Shown: piece by piece, positions 9,623 through 17,616 of the stretch
Numbering within the stretch: the first letter of the stretch is position 1
Layout of the letters: each line of letters begins with the position of its first letter
Source: Peptacetobacter sp900550335
Lineage (GTDB): Bacteria > Bacillota > Clostridia > Peptostreptococcales > Peptostreptococcaceae
Direction of reading: 5' to 3'
NCBI RefSeq assembly: GCF_047528295.1
Contig: NZ_CP180001.1
Location: 1-64,000 of the forward strand
Length of the DNA: 64,000 nucleotides
Program-made: the position numbers and the translations under genes
Notes under the pieces: model-generated
What the model was told of the DNA's origin: nothing
What the model saw: the letters and a program-made list of their open reading frames with translations, nothing else
The model's database searches: none

Positions 9623-9808
9623 CTAGTAGAGCACTTTTTTGTGCCCTTCTAATATTTCATTCCCCAAATTTGGGGACACCCCCTCAGAAATGATATATAT
9701 TTCAAAATTAGTATTGTTTATACTCTCTAAAGTATTGGAAACACTATATAAATTAGTATTGTTATTAGGTTCGCTTTTTCTCTTTGAGCATTGGAAACAC
9801 TTGATAAA
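9623..9808 (-). pseudogene. Fragment resembling the Asn/Thr-rich part of the replisome organizer
   Basis: This stop-to-stop frame of 61 codons has no good start. It contains NNTNLYSVSNTLESINNTN, which matches NDNTNLYSISNGLEGVDNTN in the element's own replication gene (13770-14783). The DNA around 9734-9773 and 14384-14440 is similar as well. It looks like a partial, diverged duplicate of that gene or of a related one from another element. Confidence 0.5.
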
Positions 9809-10136
9809 TTAGGTTCGCTTTTAGGTATGTTTGTACTTTTGCCCCTGGTGGCTCTGTTTTATCGGTCAAGCGACCGAATGCAAAAACGCACCTGGCGAAA
9901 ATTCTTTAAATACTTTTTCCCTTTTTGCCGTTGGGGTGGTCGCTTTTCTCGGTCGGTCGTCCGGTCGAAAAATCGCACCTTGCCGAAAATTTCCCCGGGG
10001 CTATCTTTTTATATAATTTTTTAAGGAAAAACTCTTTTATAGAAAAACTCCGAAAAACTCTATTTTTATAGAAAAACTTCGGGAAAACTCCACTAATACG
10101 GCTTTGTATTTGCCATTCTAAGCCCTTGAAAATACT

Positions 10137-10495
10137 TCATCTTGTGTTTATACCTTTAATATTTTTTAGGTCGTTTTTTCGGTTGCTCTTTTTTAGGGTG
10201 TCAAAAAAGTCAGCATACTCTTTTTTTAGCTAACGAAACTTTACGTTCGCCACAATTTTGTGGTCAATCATTCCCTTTTTTAGGGAGTCCGAAAAGTCCG
10301 GATACTTCTTTTTGTTAGCTTGTGTCGATGGAGTCCTGAATTGGGATTTCATCTCTATGTTATTTCATCACAACCCATATATCTCAAGGCTTCGGGTGTT
10401 TTGCCGGAATCTTTATATTTCAAGGGTTGCACTATTTCGATGCAGTCCATATATTTTTCTAATTGTGGTAATTCGCCACAATCCCTATATTTCAA
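10137..10495 (-). pseudogene. Possible broken small-terminase (TerS-like) gene
   Basis: Two adjoining short frames read like one protein in pieces. The first (10355-10495, 46 codons) contains LEKYMDCIEI and TPEALRYMGCDEIT. The second (10230-10352, 40 codons, ATG start) contains KKYPDFSDSLKKGMIDHKIV; after its stop the same frame continues with KEYADFFDTLKKSN to 10137. The order of an EKYxDxIE helix, a PxALxYxG turn, then FSDSLKKG resembles the DNA-binding half of small terminase subunits. A decayed terS would suit a phage satellite. The family match is a judgement by eye. Confidence 0.35.
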
Positions 10496-10787
10496 GCTTT
10501 TACCAAAAAGGTACAAGCTAAATATAAACTACCTTTTCGGTACTTTTAATTTTAACATTTCGTTATAATAGCTAAATTTCAAGGCTTGTCGTGTTTCACG
10601 ATAAGCTAAAAATATCTAACGTCGCAAAATACGACACTTGTTTATAACTTTTTTCCACTTTTGGAATAAAGTTATAACTGTCGCTCTTTTTTAAGTAATA
10701 GCCCGTAAAAAAAATTTACACCCAAAAGCCAATTTTGGCTTCTGCTCTTTGGTTGAACTTTTTTGTACAACCAACACATAAAAAAAG

Positions 10788-10812
10788 GAAGTCGCGTTTT
10801 GCTACTCCCTTT
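10788..10812 (-). terminator. Terminator of the element's replication operon
   Basis: On the minus strand AAGGGAGTAGC and GCGACTTCCTT form a stem with two mismatches, followed by T7. It lies about 30 bases after the stop of the acidic-protein gene, ending the long leftward operon. Confidence 0.7.
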
Positions 10813-10842
10813 TAATACATTACATTTTTCTTTAATAATTTA

Positions 10843-11100
10843 TTAAAAATCTAAATCAATATCTAAATCAAAATCCATATCTAAATCAAGCCCCGGAATA
10901 TCTAAATCCATTTCAAGCCCTGGTATATCGTCCATATCCGGAATATCTAAATCCATTTCTAAGCCTGGCATATTTAGATCCATATCAAGCCCCGGTATAT
11001 CGGGAATTGAAAAATCATCACTTTTTAAAGCCTCGTCAAAGTCTTTGAACATTTCATCTAGTGCCGAAACGTCCATTTCAAATGGGTCTTTTTTATTCAT
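10843..11100 (-). CDS. Extremely acidic Asp-repeat protein (85 aa)
   Basis: Of 85 residues, 24 are Asp and 5 Glu against 4 Lys and no Arg, His, Cys, Trp or Tyr, a net charge near -25. From residue 35 it consists of repeats of the form (I/M)PG-L-(D/E)-MDL-(D/N), and the last 14 residues alternate Asp with a hydrophobic residue. Its ATG overlaps the end of the upstream gene by 8 bases (GATGAATAA), so translation is coupled. I do not recognise a family. Charge and size would fit a DNA mimic or a metal-binding peptide; both are inference. It is the last gene of the element's replication operon. Confidence 0.8.
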   Translation of the reverse strand: MNKKDPFEMDVSALDEMFKDFDEALKSDDFSIPDIPGLDMDLNMPGLEMDLDIPDMDDIPGLEMDLDIPGLDLDMDFDLDIDLDF

Positions 11101-11452
11101 CTTTTACACACTCACTTTCTTTATTATCTAATAGTCTTTTTAATTGTTCCCGTAACTCCATACTAGCTTTGAACCCTTGCATAAAATAATATTCTTGTAT
11201 ATCGAAAAAAGCGCCGTCAATTGATTTTCTTAATGTGTCGACTTGCTGCCATTGATTTTTCAATTTTAATAAACATTCTTCCTGGCTCTGTTCGTTTGAT
11301 AGTTCTAATATTTCATCTATTCTTTTATATCTTTTATGCAGCATATCAACGTAATTATGCACCTTTTCAACTGTCTTAAATTGGTTTATATCGTCAAATC
11401 TATTTTCATCTAACAGTTTATAAAATATTTCAAGTATATTGTTTTCATTCAT
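11093..11452 (-). CDS. Small helical protein of unknown function (119 aa), paralog of next gene
   Basis: This is a predicted all-helical, charged protein. Its C-terminal third (EYYFMQGFKASMELREQLK, then ECVKDE) closely matches the end of the protein at 11486-11830 (EYYFIQGFKANMDIQEQLK, then ECAKDE), while the N-terminal parts differ. The ATG at 11452 follows AGAGGTG by 7 bases. The YYF..GF..-type C-terminus recalls small DUF6809-like proteins common in clostridial mobile elements, but that is weak. It sits between its paralog and the acidic protein in one operon. Confidence 0.75.
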   Translation of the reverse strand: MNENNILEIFYKLLDENRFDDINQFKTVEKVHNYVDMLHKRYKRIDEILELSNEQSQEECLLKLKNQWQQVDTLRKSIDGAFFDIQEYYFMQGFKASMELREQLKRLLDNKESECVKDE

Positions 11453-11485
11453 TTTTCTACACCTCTATATAAATTTAATCATTTT

Positions 11486-11830
11486 TTATTCGTCTTTTGC
11501 ACATTCTTTTAACTTCAGCTGCTCCTGTATATCCATATTAGCTTTGAAACCTTGTATAAAATAGTATTCAGCCACTTCATAAAGCCCCTTTATAAGATAT
11601 ATATTTGCGTTTCTATGGTAATCGCCTTGTAATAATGCGTCCCTTAAAATTCTTTCAACTTCTTTCTTATCCTCACATTCAAAAGTTTCATAGTACTCTT
11701 TCATCAAAAGTAAATTTAAGTCATAAAGCATTTCAGTTAATTTAAAATTCTTTGGGTTAGGTATCTTTATTAATTCGTTGTTTATAAGCCCGTCATAGTA
11801 TTCTTTCGCTTTTTCTTCAATAGTTGTCAT
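11486..11830 (-). CDS. Small helical protein of unknown function (114 aa)
   Basis: This is a soluble helical protein without a known domain. It shares a nearly identical C-terminal segment of about 35 residues with the downstream gene product, so the two arose by duplication with replacement or fast change of the N-terminal part. The ATG at 11830 is preferred because AGAGGTGG lies 6 bases upstream; a GTG 9 bases earlier overlaps this site. It is cotranscribed within the element's minus-strand operon. No function can be given. Confidence 0.75.
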   Translation of the reverse strand: MTTIEEKAKEYYDGLINNELIKIPNPKNFKLTEMLYDLNLLLMKEYYETFECEDKKEVERILRDALLQGDYHRNANIYLIKGLYEVAEYYFIQGFKANMDIQEQLKLKECAKDE

Positions 11831-11953
11831 TTTCTCCACCTCTTAAAAAATTTGATTTTATATATAGGGTGTAATATACTTGTAGTTGTTTGAATGGTGT
11901 ATATCACACCCATATTTTTTTATAATTGAGTCGGGTTTTTCCTGGCTCTTTTT

Positions 11954-12253
11954 TTATGCTGCTATTGGCATTTTTGTTATAAATATATTCGCTTTTTTAT
12001 CGTTTTTTAGTCTTATTTGGCATATATCACCTATAACCCAAATATCCTTTATATCTAAAATTTTCAAACTGCAGCTTATACCATTTTTCCCTATTATCTC
12101 AAGCTCTCTAATATCATTTATAGCTATTATAAACAAGTCAAATGTGTTTCTTAATTGGTAACTTTTAAAGGTATCAACTACCACATTCGAACCGCTCTCA
12201 AGCCATTTTATAAGCTCGGGTATTATTAATTTAATCTTTCTTTCTGTACTCAA
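11954..12253 (-). CDS. Hypothetical element protein (99 aa)
   Basis: This small protein is rich in beta-forming residues in its second half (LEIIGKNG, KILDIKDIWVIGDICQI). No family is recognised. The start is a TTG at 12253 with a strong AAAGGGGTG site 6 bases upstream; no ATG fits. It follows the helicase gene by 12 bases and so belongs to the same operon. Confidence 0.65.
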   Translation of the reverse strand: MSTERKIKLIIPELIKWLESGSNVVVDTFKSYQLRNTFDLFIIAINDIRELEIIGKNGISCSLKILDIKDIWVIGDICQIRLKNDKKANIFITKMPIAA

Positions 12254-12265
12254 ATTATCACCCCT

Positions 12266-13615
12266 TTATAATCTTTTTAGCCCGTCGTTATCATACATTT
12301 TGAATTGAGGGCGGATAAATGTTATAGGCTCGATACCCGTAGCGCCGTTTCTGTTTTTATCCAATTTAAACGCATATACACTAGTTGATTTTTTGCTTTT
12401 ATTATTTTTTATGATATTTTCAATTGCTTTATCATCTACACCGCCAACACTACTATATACAAATTTTAATTCTTCTTTATCTTGTAGATCGTGCAAGTAT
12501 ATAACCGCGGTCGCGTCCTGGTACACTGTCGCCGACTGTCTGATTACATTTTCGCCGTGTGGTATCCCTTTAAAGCTATTATTTAACTGTACAAGCGCCA
12601 TAACGTGGCAATTATATTTTAGTGTCATAGTTCGTATATTTCGCGATATATTAGCGATTATTCTTTCAGCATTTTCTAGCTTTGAGCCGTCCTCAGCACT
12701 CAAAAGCTGCAAGTAGTCAATTACTACTAAATCGGGCTTATACTTTCTAACTAACTTAATAATATCCGATATTTTGGTACTGTCATTATCTATTAATAAT
12801 TTCCCTTCATACTCTCCCAGGTATCCACTAGCATTTACAAACTTTTTCCAATCATCAGCCGTAAAATCCTTGTTTCTAAACTTCATTGACGGTATTTTTG
12901 AAACCATTGTGGCGAACCTGTCGAATACATCAACGTCGGTCATTTCCCTTGATATTATTAATACTTTCTTTCCTTGCTCTAGTACATTCAAGGCTATATT
13001 TAGGGCTAATGTTGTTTTACCTACTCCCGACTTAGCGCCGATTATTGTATAATCCCCAGGCTTTACACCACCTATATTTTTATCAAGTAGACTATAACCA
13101 AATTTGGTTTGAATATCAGTATTTTCTAACCTATTCATAGACTTTTCAATAAGTCTGTTAATATCGTTTATTCCGTCGTTTTTGCACTCTATTAGCCTTT
13201 CTAACTTGTCATTCAATTCAATTATCGGGCTTTCTAACTCCGCCCCGTTTTGAATTTTTTCCACACTATCAACTAAGTAACTAACACATTTTCTTTTTTT
13301 CTCCAATTCTTCTAATACCTTGATAGTTTTGTTTAAATTATATTTTGATAACGTGCACTCTGTAACAAATTTAGTTAATTCTGAAAGAGTAGTTATATTG
13401 AGGTTGTACGAAGGTTTCTTCAATTCTTCCATTAATTCCGCGATTGTTACGTTTTCTATTTGTTTATGTGCAGCTTTGAACCCTTGTATTATTATTTGTT
13501 CGGTATCTGTAAATAGTGATACTGGCATTATATCAAGGGCTTGTTGTGTTTCGGGTTCTAATAACATTAGCCCGATTATATCTTGTTCAGCCGTTTTATT
13601 TTTTAAATTATCCAT
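12266..13615 (-). CDS. DnaB-like replicative helicase of the element (449 aa)
   Basis: This is the ring helicase that would unwind the element's DNA. The N-terminal DnaB domain (EQDIIGLMLLEPETQQALDI) is followed by a RecA-type domain with Walker A GAKSGVGKTTLALN, Walker B LVVIDYLQLL and the DnaB-specific arginine-rich C-terminal part (KLDKNRNGATG). The start is the ATG at 13615 with AAAGGAG upstream; an in-frame ATG about 100 bases earlier has no such site. It follows the replisome organizer, as in phages and satellites that recruit their own helicase. It is distinct from a chromosomal dnaB because it is inside the attachment sites. Confidence 0.9.
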   Translation of the reverse strand: MDNLKNKTAEQDIIGLMLLEPETQQALDIMPVSLFTDTEQIIIQGFKAAHKQIENVTIAELMEELKKPSYNLNITTLSELTKFVTECTLSKYNLNKTIKVLEELEKKRKCVSYLVDSVEKIQNGAELESPIIELNDKLERLIECKNDGINDINRLIEKSMNRLENTDIQTKFGYSLLDKNIGGVKPGDYTIIGAKSGVGKTTLALNIALNVLEQGKKVLIISREMTDVDVFDRFATMVSKIPSMKFRNKDFTADDWKKFVNASGYLGEYEGKLLIDNDSTKISDIIKLVRKYKPDLVVIDYLQLLSAEDGSKLENAERIIANISRNIRTMTLKYNCHVMALVQLNNSFKGIPHGENVIRQSATVYQDATAVIYLHDLQDKEELKFVYSSVGGVDDKAIENIIKNNKSKKSTSVYAFKLDKNRNGATGIEPITFIRPQFKMYDNDGLKRL

Positions 13616-13769
13616 TTTTATATTCTCCTTTCGTGCAGCAAGATTTTTATCAAAAGCCCTAAAGCCGTTTAAATCGATTTTAAGGCTTTTTTGTTTGTTA
13701 GTAGTGTAAATTATCATTAAGTATATAGAACGTATATTCTAGGTATCAAATTTTAAATATTTTTGCTAT

Positions 13770-14783
13770 TTATTGATTATTCGTTTCCCCTAGATTTATT
13801 TTTATAATATCCTCAATCGATAAATCAACGTCGGTATCTTCTAAATAACTTTTATTAGCTTGTTTTAGTGTATAGCTATTATCATTTTCCATTTGACTAT
13901 ATATTTCGGCGAACTTGTCAGCGCCGTTTTTAGTTGTTCCCCTTAGGGCTCCGGGGCTTGCTATATTCTTTTTCCAAAAGTTAGAACTGTTACTATCTCC
14001 GTTGAATATCCAATCAATAACATTTTTTAGATCCTCCAAACTTCTTTCGTCTTTTCTCAAGATTAAATCAAAATCTTTACTCCACTTTTGAAGGTCGGGT
14101 TCTTTTGTCTTTGGTTTTGCTTCTAGTACATACTGATATAATTCTTTTGATAATTGATACTCAATAGAACTTTCTTCAAATACCTTCTTTGGTTTCTTCC
14201 TCTTGCTGCTAGTAGTCTTTTTATTATCACTTTTAAAAGCCCCTGGGGGCACGTCTGACTTTTTAAAGTCTGACATAGTACTATTCTTTTTAATATCTCT
14301 TTTTAATAATTCTTTTTTAGATGTATTGTGATTAGTACTGTTATTAGTATTGCAATTAGTATTGTCAACACCTTCCAAACCATTGGAAATACTATATAAA
14401 TTAGTATTGTCATTAGTATTGTTATTGGTATTGCAATTAGTATTGTCATTTTCTGATGTTTCATCGTAATAGACTGACGTATAAGCATATAAAGATTCGA
14501 TACCTTTTTTTGTTGATTTTTCAATGCATTCAATTATATTTTTACTTTCAAAATACTTCATAATATTTTGAGCCTTCCACCTAGAAAAACCTAAATCTTT
14601 TATAATGCTAGTATAGGAAATTCTAAATAATCCTTTTGGCAACTCTCCGCTTAATCTTTGAAAATTCTCTTTTCTTGAAATGTAGTGATTGAAAATAATT
14701 AAATCCTTATCAGTTATAGGGTCTAATTTTAAAATCTCGCTATTAGTTTTATAAAAAGGCTGCTTTTCTTTATATCCTGGCAT
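13770..14783 (-). CDS. Phage-type replisome organizer / replication initiator (337 aa)
   Basis: The N-terminal 100 residues look like a winged-helix DNA-binding domain (FSRWKAQNIMKYFESKNIIE). A low-complexity linker follows with repeated Asn-Thr units (NTNCNTNNNTNDNTN, then NTNCNTNNSTNHNT), then a basic stretch and a C-terminal helical region (about 215-310) that could contact the helicase. This order matches phage replication initiators of the DnaD/replisome-organizer type, and the helicase gene is next downstream. The ATG at 14783 is used, with GGCGGTGG upstream. The linker DNA is an unstable-looking repeat, and a diverged copy lies at 9623-9808. Confidence 0.7.
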   Translation of the reverse strand: MPGYKEKQPFYKTNSEILKLDPITDKDLIIFNHYISRKENFQRLSGELPKGLFRISYTSIIKDLGFSRWKAQNIMKYFESKNIIECIEKSTKKGIESLYAYTSVYYDETSENDNTNCNTNNNTNDNTNLYSISNGLEGVDNTNCNTNNSTNHNTSKKELLKRDIKKNSTMSDFKKSDVPPGAFKSDNKKTTSSKRKKPKKVFEESSIEYQLSKELYQYVLEAKPKTKEPDLQKWSKDFDLILRKDERSLEDLKNVIDWIFNGDSNSSNFWKKNIASPGALRGTTKNGADKFAEIYSQMENDNSYTLKQANKSYLEDTDVDLSIEDIIKINLGETNNQ

Positions 14784-14795
14784 AAAAACCACCGC

Positions 14796-15095
14796 CTAAA
14801 ACTGCGCCCCTATATGATTATTTATCCAATCCCACACCTTAGACTTTAATATATAAGTACGACACCCAATATGAATACAAGGGAAATCGGGTTCTTTACA
14901 AAACTTTCTTATTGTGTACCGTGAAAATACACTTTCTTGTTCTAGCTGCTTTATTGTTATTAATTCGCTTTTATCTAATTTGGGCTGCTGTAATATTTTA
15001 TAGCCTTGCTGCTTTTCTAACTCTTTCTGCTCAGCTTCTTTATAATTCTGAAAAGCGCCGTCAATAGTCTGTAATAGCTCTTTTTCGTGTGTCAT
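14796..15095 (-). CDS. Excisionase-like helix-turn-helix protein (99 aa)
   Basis: The C-terminal half (about 50-95) has the form of an AlpA/excisionase or MerR-type winged helix: ITIKQLEQESVFSRYTIRKFC, then FPCIHIGCRTYILKSKVWDWI. Such proteins direct excision or switch on the replication operon of integrated elements. The N-terminal half is charged and helical. The ATG at 15095 has GTGAGG at a proper distance. It is the second gene of the leftward operon, after the Cro-like regulator, where satellites usually carry xis. Confidence 0.7.
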   Translation of the reverse strand: MTHEKELLQTIDGAFQNYKEAEQKELEKQQGYKILQQPKLDKSELITIKQLEQESVFSRYTIRKFCKEPDFPCIHIGCRTYILKSKVWDWINNHIGAQF

Positions 15096-15099
15096 TGTT

Positions 15100-15294
15100 T
15101 TATACCTCACTTTCTTTTATTAATTCTTCAACGGGTATCTCTAGCGCCTGGGCTAGTTTTTTATAAGTTGATAGAGTTACATTTTCAATTTCTCCTCTTT
15201 CTATTTTTCCAATAGTAACCGCAGAAACCCCGGAAATTTCTTTTAATTTCATTTGTGTTAGATTTCTTTTTATTCGTTCTAATTTTAAAGACAT
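15100..15294 (-). CDS. Cro/CI-type helix-turn-helix regulator (64 aa)
   Basis: This is a single XRE-family DNA-binding domain (LTQMKLKEISGVSAVTIGKIERGEIENVTLSTYKKLAQAL) filling almost the whole protein. The ATG at 15294 follows AGAGGTG by 9 bases. It is the first gene of the element's leftward operon and faces the CI-like repressor across a 180-bp control region, so it is probably the antagonist that commits to excision and replication. Confidence 0.88.
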   Translation of the reverse strand: MSLKLERIKRNLTQMKLKEISGVSAVTIGKIERGEIENVTLSTYKKLAQALEIPVEELIKESEV

Positions 15295-15476
15295 TTCTTT
15301 ATCACCTCTTTTATCATAATTTTTATTATGATTTAATTTATTTATCATAATAATTATTGTGAATATATTCTAAACCACAATTATGGTATTCGTCAAGCGA
15401 CTTATCATAAAAATAATTGTGGTTTTATTTTTTTTACTGAGTTATAATAAAGAAAAATCAATGAAAGGGGTTTAAA
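15295..15476. promoter_or_regulatory. Divergent control region with repeated operators
   Basis: The region contains a perfect palindrome at 15313-15332 (ATCATAAT/ATTATGAT with loop TTTT) and related sites at 15341-15361 and 15402-15422 sharing TTATCATAA followed by AATTATTGTG or AATAATTGTGG; ACCACAATTATGGT at 15374-15387 repeats part of this. A TATAAT -10 for the plus-strand repressor gene is at 15443-15448. Such multiple related sites between two HTH genes suggest a CI/Cro genetic switch. Confidence 0.65.
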
Positions 15477-16295
15477 ATGAGCAAAGAAAAAATAATGACA
15501 AAAAAAGAAATTGAAGAAACTAATAAAAATTACTTATTAAATTTATTTGATTACGAAGCATTAGAAAAGAAAAAATTAATAAAAAATTTAGAAATAGGTT
15601 CTGAGGGTTTTATAATAAAAAATTTAAGATTAAAGAAAGATTTAACACAAAAAGAATTAGCAAAGGAAACAGGTATATCAGAAAACACAATATATAACTA
15701 TGAAAATGGAAAAACAAATCCAACTAAAAATAATTGGATTAAGGTAACTAACTTTTTAGAAATAAATCCAAACTTTAAAGAAACAATATCCATTATGATG
15801 TTCATCAAAGCTCATAATTTGAACGAACGAAGTAAAGAAGTTTTTTCAAAAAAAGATGATATTGAAAAACTAGCCGAAAAAATTAATACTTTTGGCGATG
15901 ATGTATTTAAAAAAATTCTTCTTCCTTATTGCATAGTAGAAAGAAAAATGAGAGTTTTTGAAATAGATGATTTATTGAATGGATATAATCTATCCAAAAA
16001 TAACTTAAAATATAATATAGAATTAAAAAATCTAAATTTTTTAGAAGAAAAAGAAACAAAACCTTATTTTGTTATAAAAGAAAACGAAAATAATAGTGGT
16101 TATGCATTAACAATAGATGAATATATAAACGAATTTTTGATACCATTATCTAACTTTTTTGACTGTATTAATAAAAATATGCGTGATATTAGAACGGGAG
16201 GATACGAAGATAAAGAAGATATTTACGAAGAAGAATATAAAATACTATTAAATAAAATAATAACAGAAAATAAAGAGGGTGGCTCTGATGAGTAA
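15477..16295 (+). CDS. CI/Stl-like repressor with N-terminal HTH (272 aa)
   Basis: The XRE-type helix-turn-helix lies at about residues 47-95 (LRLKKDLTQKELAKETGISENTIYNYENG). The remaining 170 residues are helical and unlike the S24-peptidase part of LexA-type repressors, so induction by self-cleavage is not expected; in PICIs the Stl repressor is instead removed by a helper-phage protein. AAAGGGG precedes the ATG. The gene overlaps the integrase start by 8 bases (ATGAGTAA), so the two are coupled. It is proposed to hold the leftward operon silent. Confidence 0.75.
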   Translation: MSKEKIMTKKEIEETNKNYLLNLFDYEALEKKKLIKNLEIGSEGFIIKNLRLKKDLTQKELAKETGISENTIYNYENGKTNPTKNNWIKVTNFLEINPNFKETISIMMFIKAHNLNERSKEVFSKKDDIEKLAEKINTFGDDVFKKILLPYCIVERKMRVFEIDDLLNGYNLSKNNLKYNIELKNLNFLEEKETKPYFVIKENENNSGYALTIDEYINEFLIPLSNFFDCINKNMRDIRTGGYEDKEDIYEEEYKILLNKIITENKEGGSDE

Positions 16296-17454
16296 ACGCG
16301 CCAACGGTGAGGGCTCTATTACCTTTTATAGCTCTCGTAATTGCTACAGAGGACAATTGACTATTGGAATTGATGAAAAAGGAAAAGCGAAAAGAAAATC
16401 ATTTTATGGAAAAACCAAAAAAGAAGTCAAAGAAAAAATGGATAATTACAAGCTTTTAAATCCTATTGGTGCAGCTGCTATAAACGAATATACAGTTGCG
16501 ACCTGGTTCAACTATTGGATATGGAATATTAAAAAAAGAGATATTAAGCCGACTACATTCGCCCGTTATGAGTCCGTTTATAGAACACATATTGAAGGCT
16601 CTGAAATCGCTAATATCCCGTTATACAAGCTAAAATTGAATAATATACAAGCCTATTATAACAAATTATTAGATAACGGAACACCTATTGCAACTATCAA
16701 ACAAATTAACAGTAAATTAAAAACGTGTCTTGATAGTGCCGAAAAAAATAACTACATAGAGAAAAATTATTGTAAGTTGGTTGAGATACCGACCGACACA
16801 AAAGATAAAAAAATTGAAGTCTTTTCTGTGGATCAGCAAAAACAATTCGCCGAAACTGTAAAGGGTCATAAACTAGAATTATTATTTTTAACTGCTCTTT
16901 GTACGGGGTTACGTATTGGCGAAATATCGGGGTTAAAATGGTCGGATATAGACTTTGATAATCATACATTAACAGTTAATAGAACCGTTGAACGTGTGGC
17001 TCTATTCGATAAGGACGGGAAAAGACACTATGAAACAATAGAACAAACACCTAAAACTTCAAACGGCTTTCGTACTGTTCCAATAGTTAGCTATATATTT
17101 AATAGGCTATTAGAACATAAAGTGCAGCAAGACGCAATCAAAAGAGAAATACCTAATTTCAACGAATATGATTTGATTTTCTGTGATAAGAAAGGGTATT
17201 ATCTTAATCCCAATTCTATTGGTGGGGCATTTCATCGCATACAAAATAAAATGAATATACCAAAAGATGAACATATAAAATTTCACGGTCTAAGAAAAAC
17301 ATTTGCGACTAGATTATTTGAAAAAGGTGTACCACCAAAAACGGTTCAAACCTTGCTTGGTCATTCTGATATTGAAATCACATTGAATATATATACTCAA
17401 GTTATGGAAAATAAAAAAGTAGAAGCTATTAATGAACTTGAAAGCATATTCTAG
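16288..17454 (+). CDS. int: Tyrosine recombinase / integrase (388 aa)
   Basis: This enzyme catalyses site-specific integration and excision. An arm-binding N-terminal domain, a SAM-like core-binding domain (about 60-165) and a catalytic domain are visible. Catalytic residues are R in TGLRIGEISGLKW, H-x-x-R in KFHGLRKTFATRL, H in LLGHSDIEITLNIY, and the final Y. The ATG at 16288 overlaps the repressor stop; a GTG 9 bases earlier is less likely because GAGGGTGG acts as the ribosome site. It lies beside attR and its arm repeats, as expected. Confidence 0.95.
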   Translation: MSKRANGEGSITFYSSRNCYRGQLTIGIDEKGKAKRKSFYGKTKKEVKEKMDNYKLLNPIGAAAINEYTVATWFNYWIWNIKKRDIKPTTFARYESVYRTHIEGSEIANIPLYKLKLNNIQAYYNKLLDNGTPIATIKQINSKLKTCLDSAEKNNYIEKNYCKLVEIPTDTKDKKIEVFSVDQQKQFAETVKGHKLELLFLTALCTGLRIGEISGLKWSDIDFDNHTLTVNRTVERVALFDKDGKRHYETIEQTPKTSNGFRTVPIVSYIFNRLLEHKVQQDAIKREIPNFNEYDLIFCDKKGYYLNPNSIGGAFHRIQNKMNIPKDEHIKFHGLRKTFATRLFEKGVPPKTVQTLLGHSDIEITLNIYTQVMENKKVEAINELESIF

Positions 17455-17462
17455 CTTCTACC

Positions 17463-17486
17463 TTGTAACTCAATTGTAACTCAATT
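17463..17486 (+). repeat. Right arm-type repeat
   Basis: This is an exact copy of the 24-base tandem TTGTAACTCAAT pair at 7972-7995. It starts 8 bases after the integrase stop and 114 bases inside attR. Confidence 0.75.
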
Positions 17487-17575
17487 ATTTTCAAAACGTA
17501 TCTGTTTTTATACTTTTTGAAACATTTATTTTAATTATGTTTATTGAAATTTCAACGTTTTATAATTTTATAACT

Positions 17576-17616
17576 TCGGGGTTTCTATAGTGTGTAGACT
17601 ACCCCGAGCTTCTTTT
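17576..17616 (+). terminator. Integrase terminator overlapping attR
   Basis: TCGGGGT (17576-17582) pairs with ACCCCGA (17601-17607), followed closely by T6. The right arm is the attachment core, so element sequence supplies a new left arm and keeps a terminator at this end too. Confidence 0.6.

Larger units (their letters stand above)
8990..10785. other. Hairpin- and repeat-rich segment without intact genes
   Basis: About 1.8 kb inside the element lacks a convincing intact gene. It holds many short palindromes with different sequences: 9112-9125, 9134-9149, 9174-9189, 9491-9505, 9554-9564, 9662-9675, 9863-9876, 10232-10247, 10250-10263, 10462-10482, 10584-10606, and a 16-bp stem at 10642-10657/10662-10677. 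Several motifs also occur twice 40-90 bases apart. Minus-strand frames give protein-like fragments broken by stops. It may be a decayed gene block, a replication origin, a packaging site, or a mixture. Confidence 0.7.

Noticed and set aside
9791..10024. Plus-strand frame of 77 codons as a gene
   Set aside because: It has no ribosome site, lies within the repeat-rich segment, and the same bases form palindromes and paired repeats.
10258..10568. Plus-strand frames of 82-87 codons
   Set aside because: They lack ribosome sites, and the opposite strand reads more like protein remnants.
10375..10580. Regular CTTGAAATAT-type repeats as a CRISPR array
   Set aside because: Repeats are short and imperfect, spacing is uneven, and most fall in a common reading frame as Leu-Lys-Tyr codons.
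12393..13709. Plus-strand frames of 90-130 codons opposite the helicase gene
   Set aside because: They are antisense to a clear DnaB-like protein and have no start signals.
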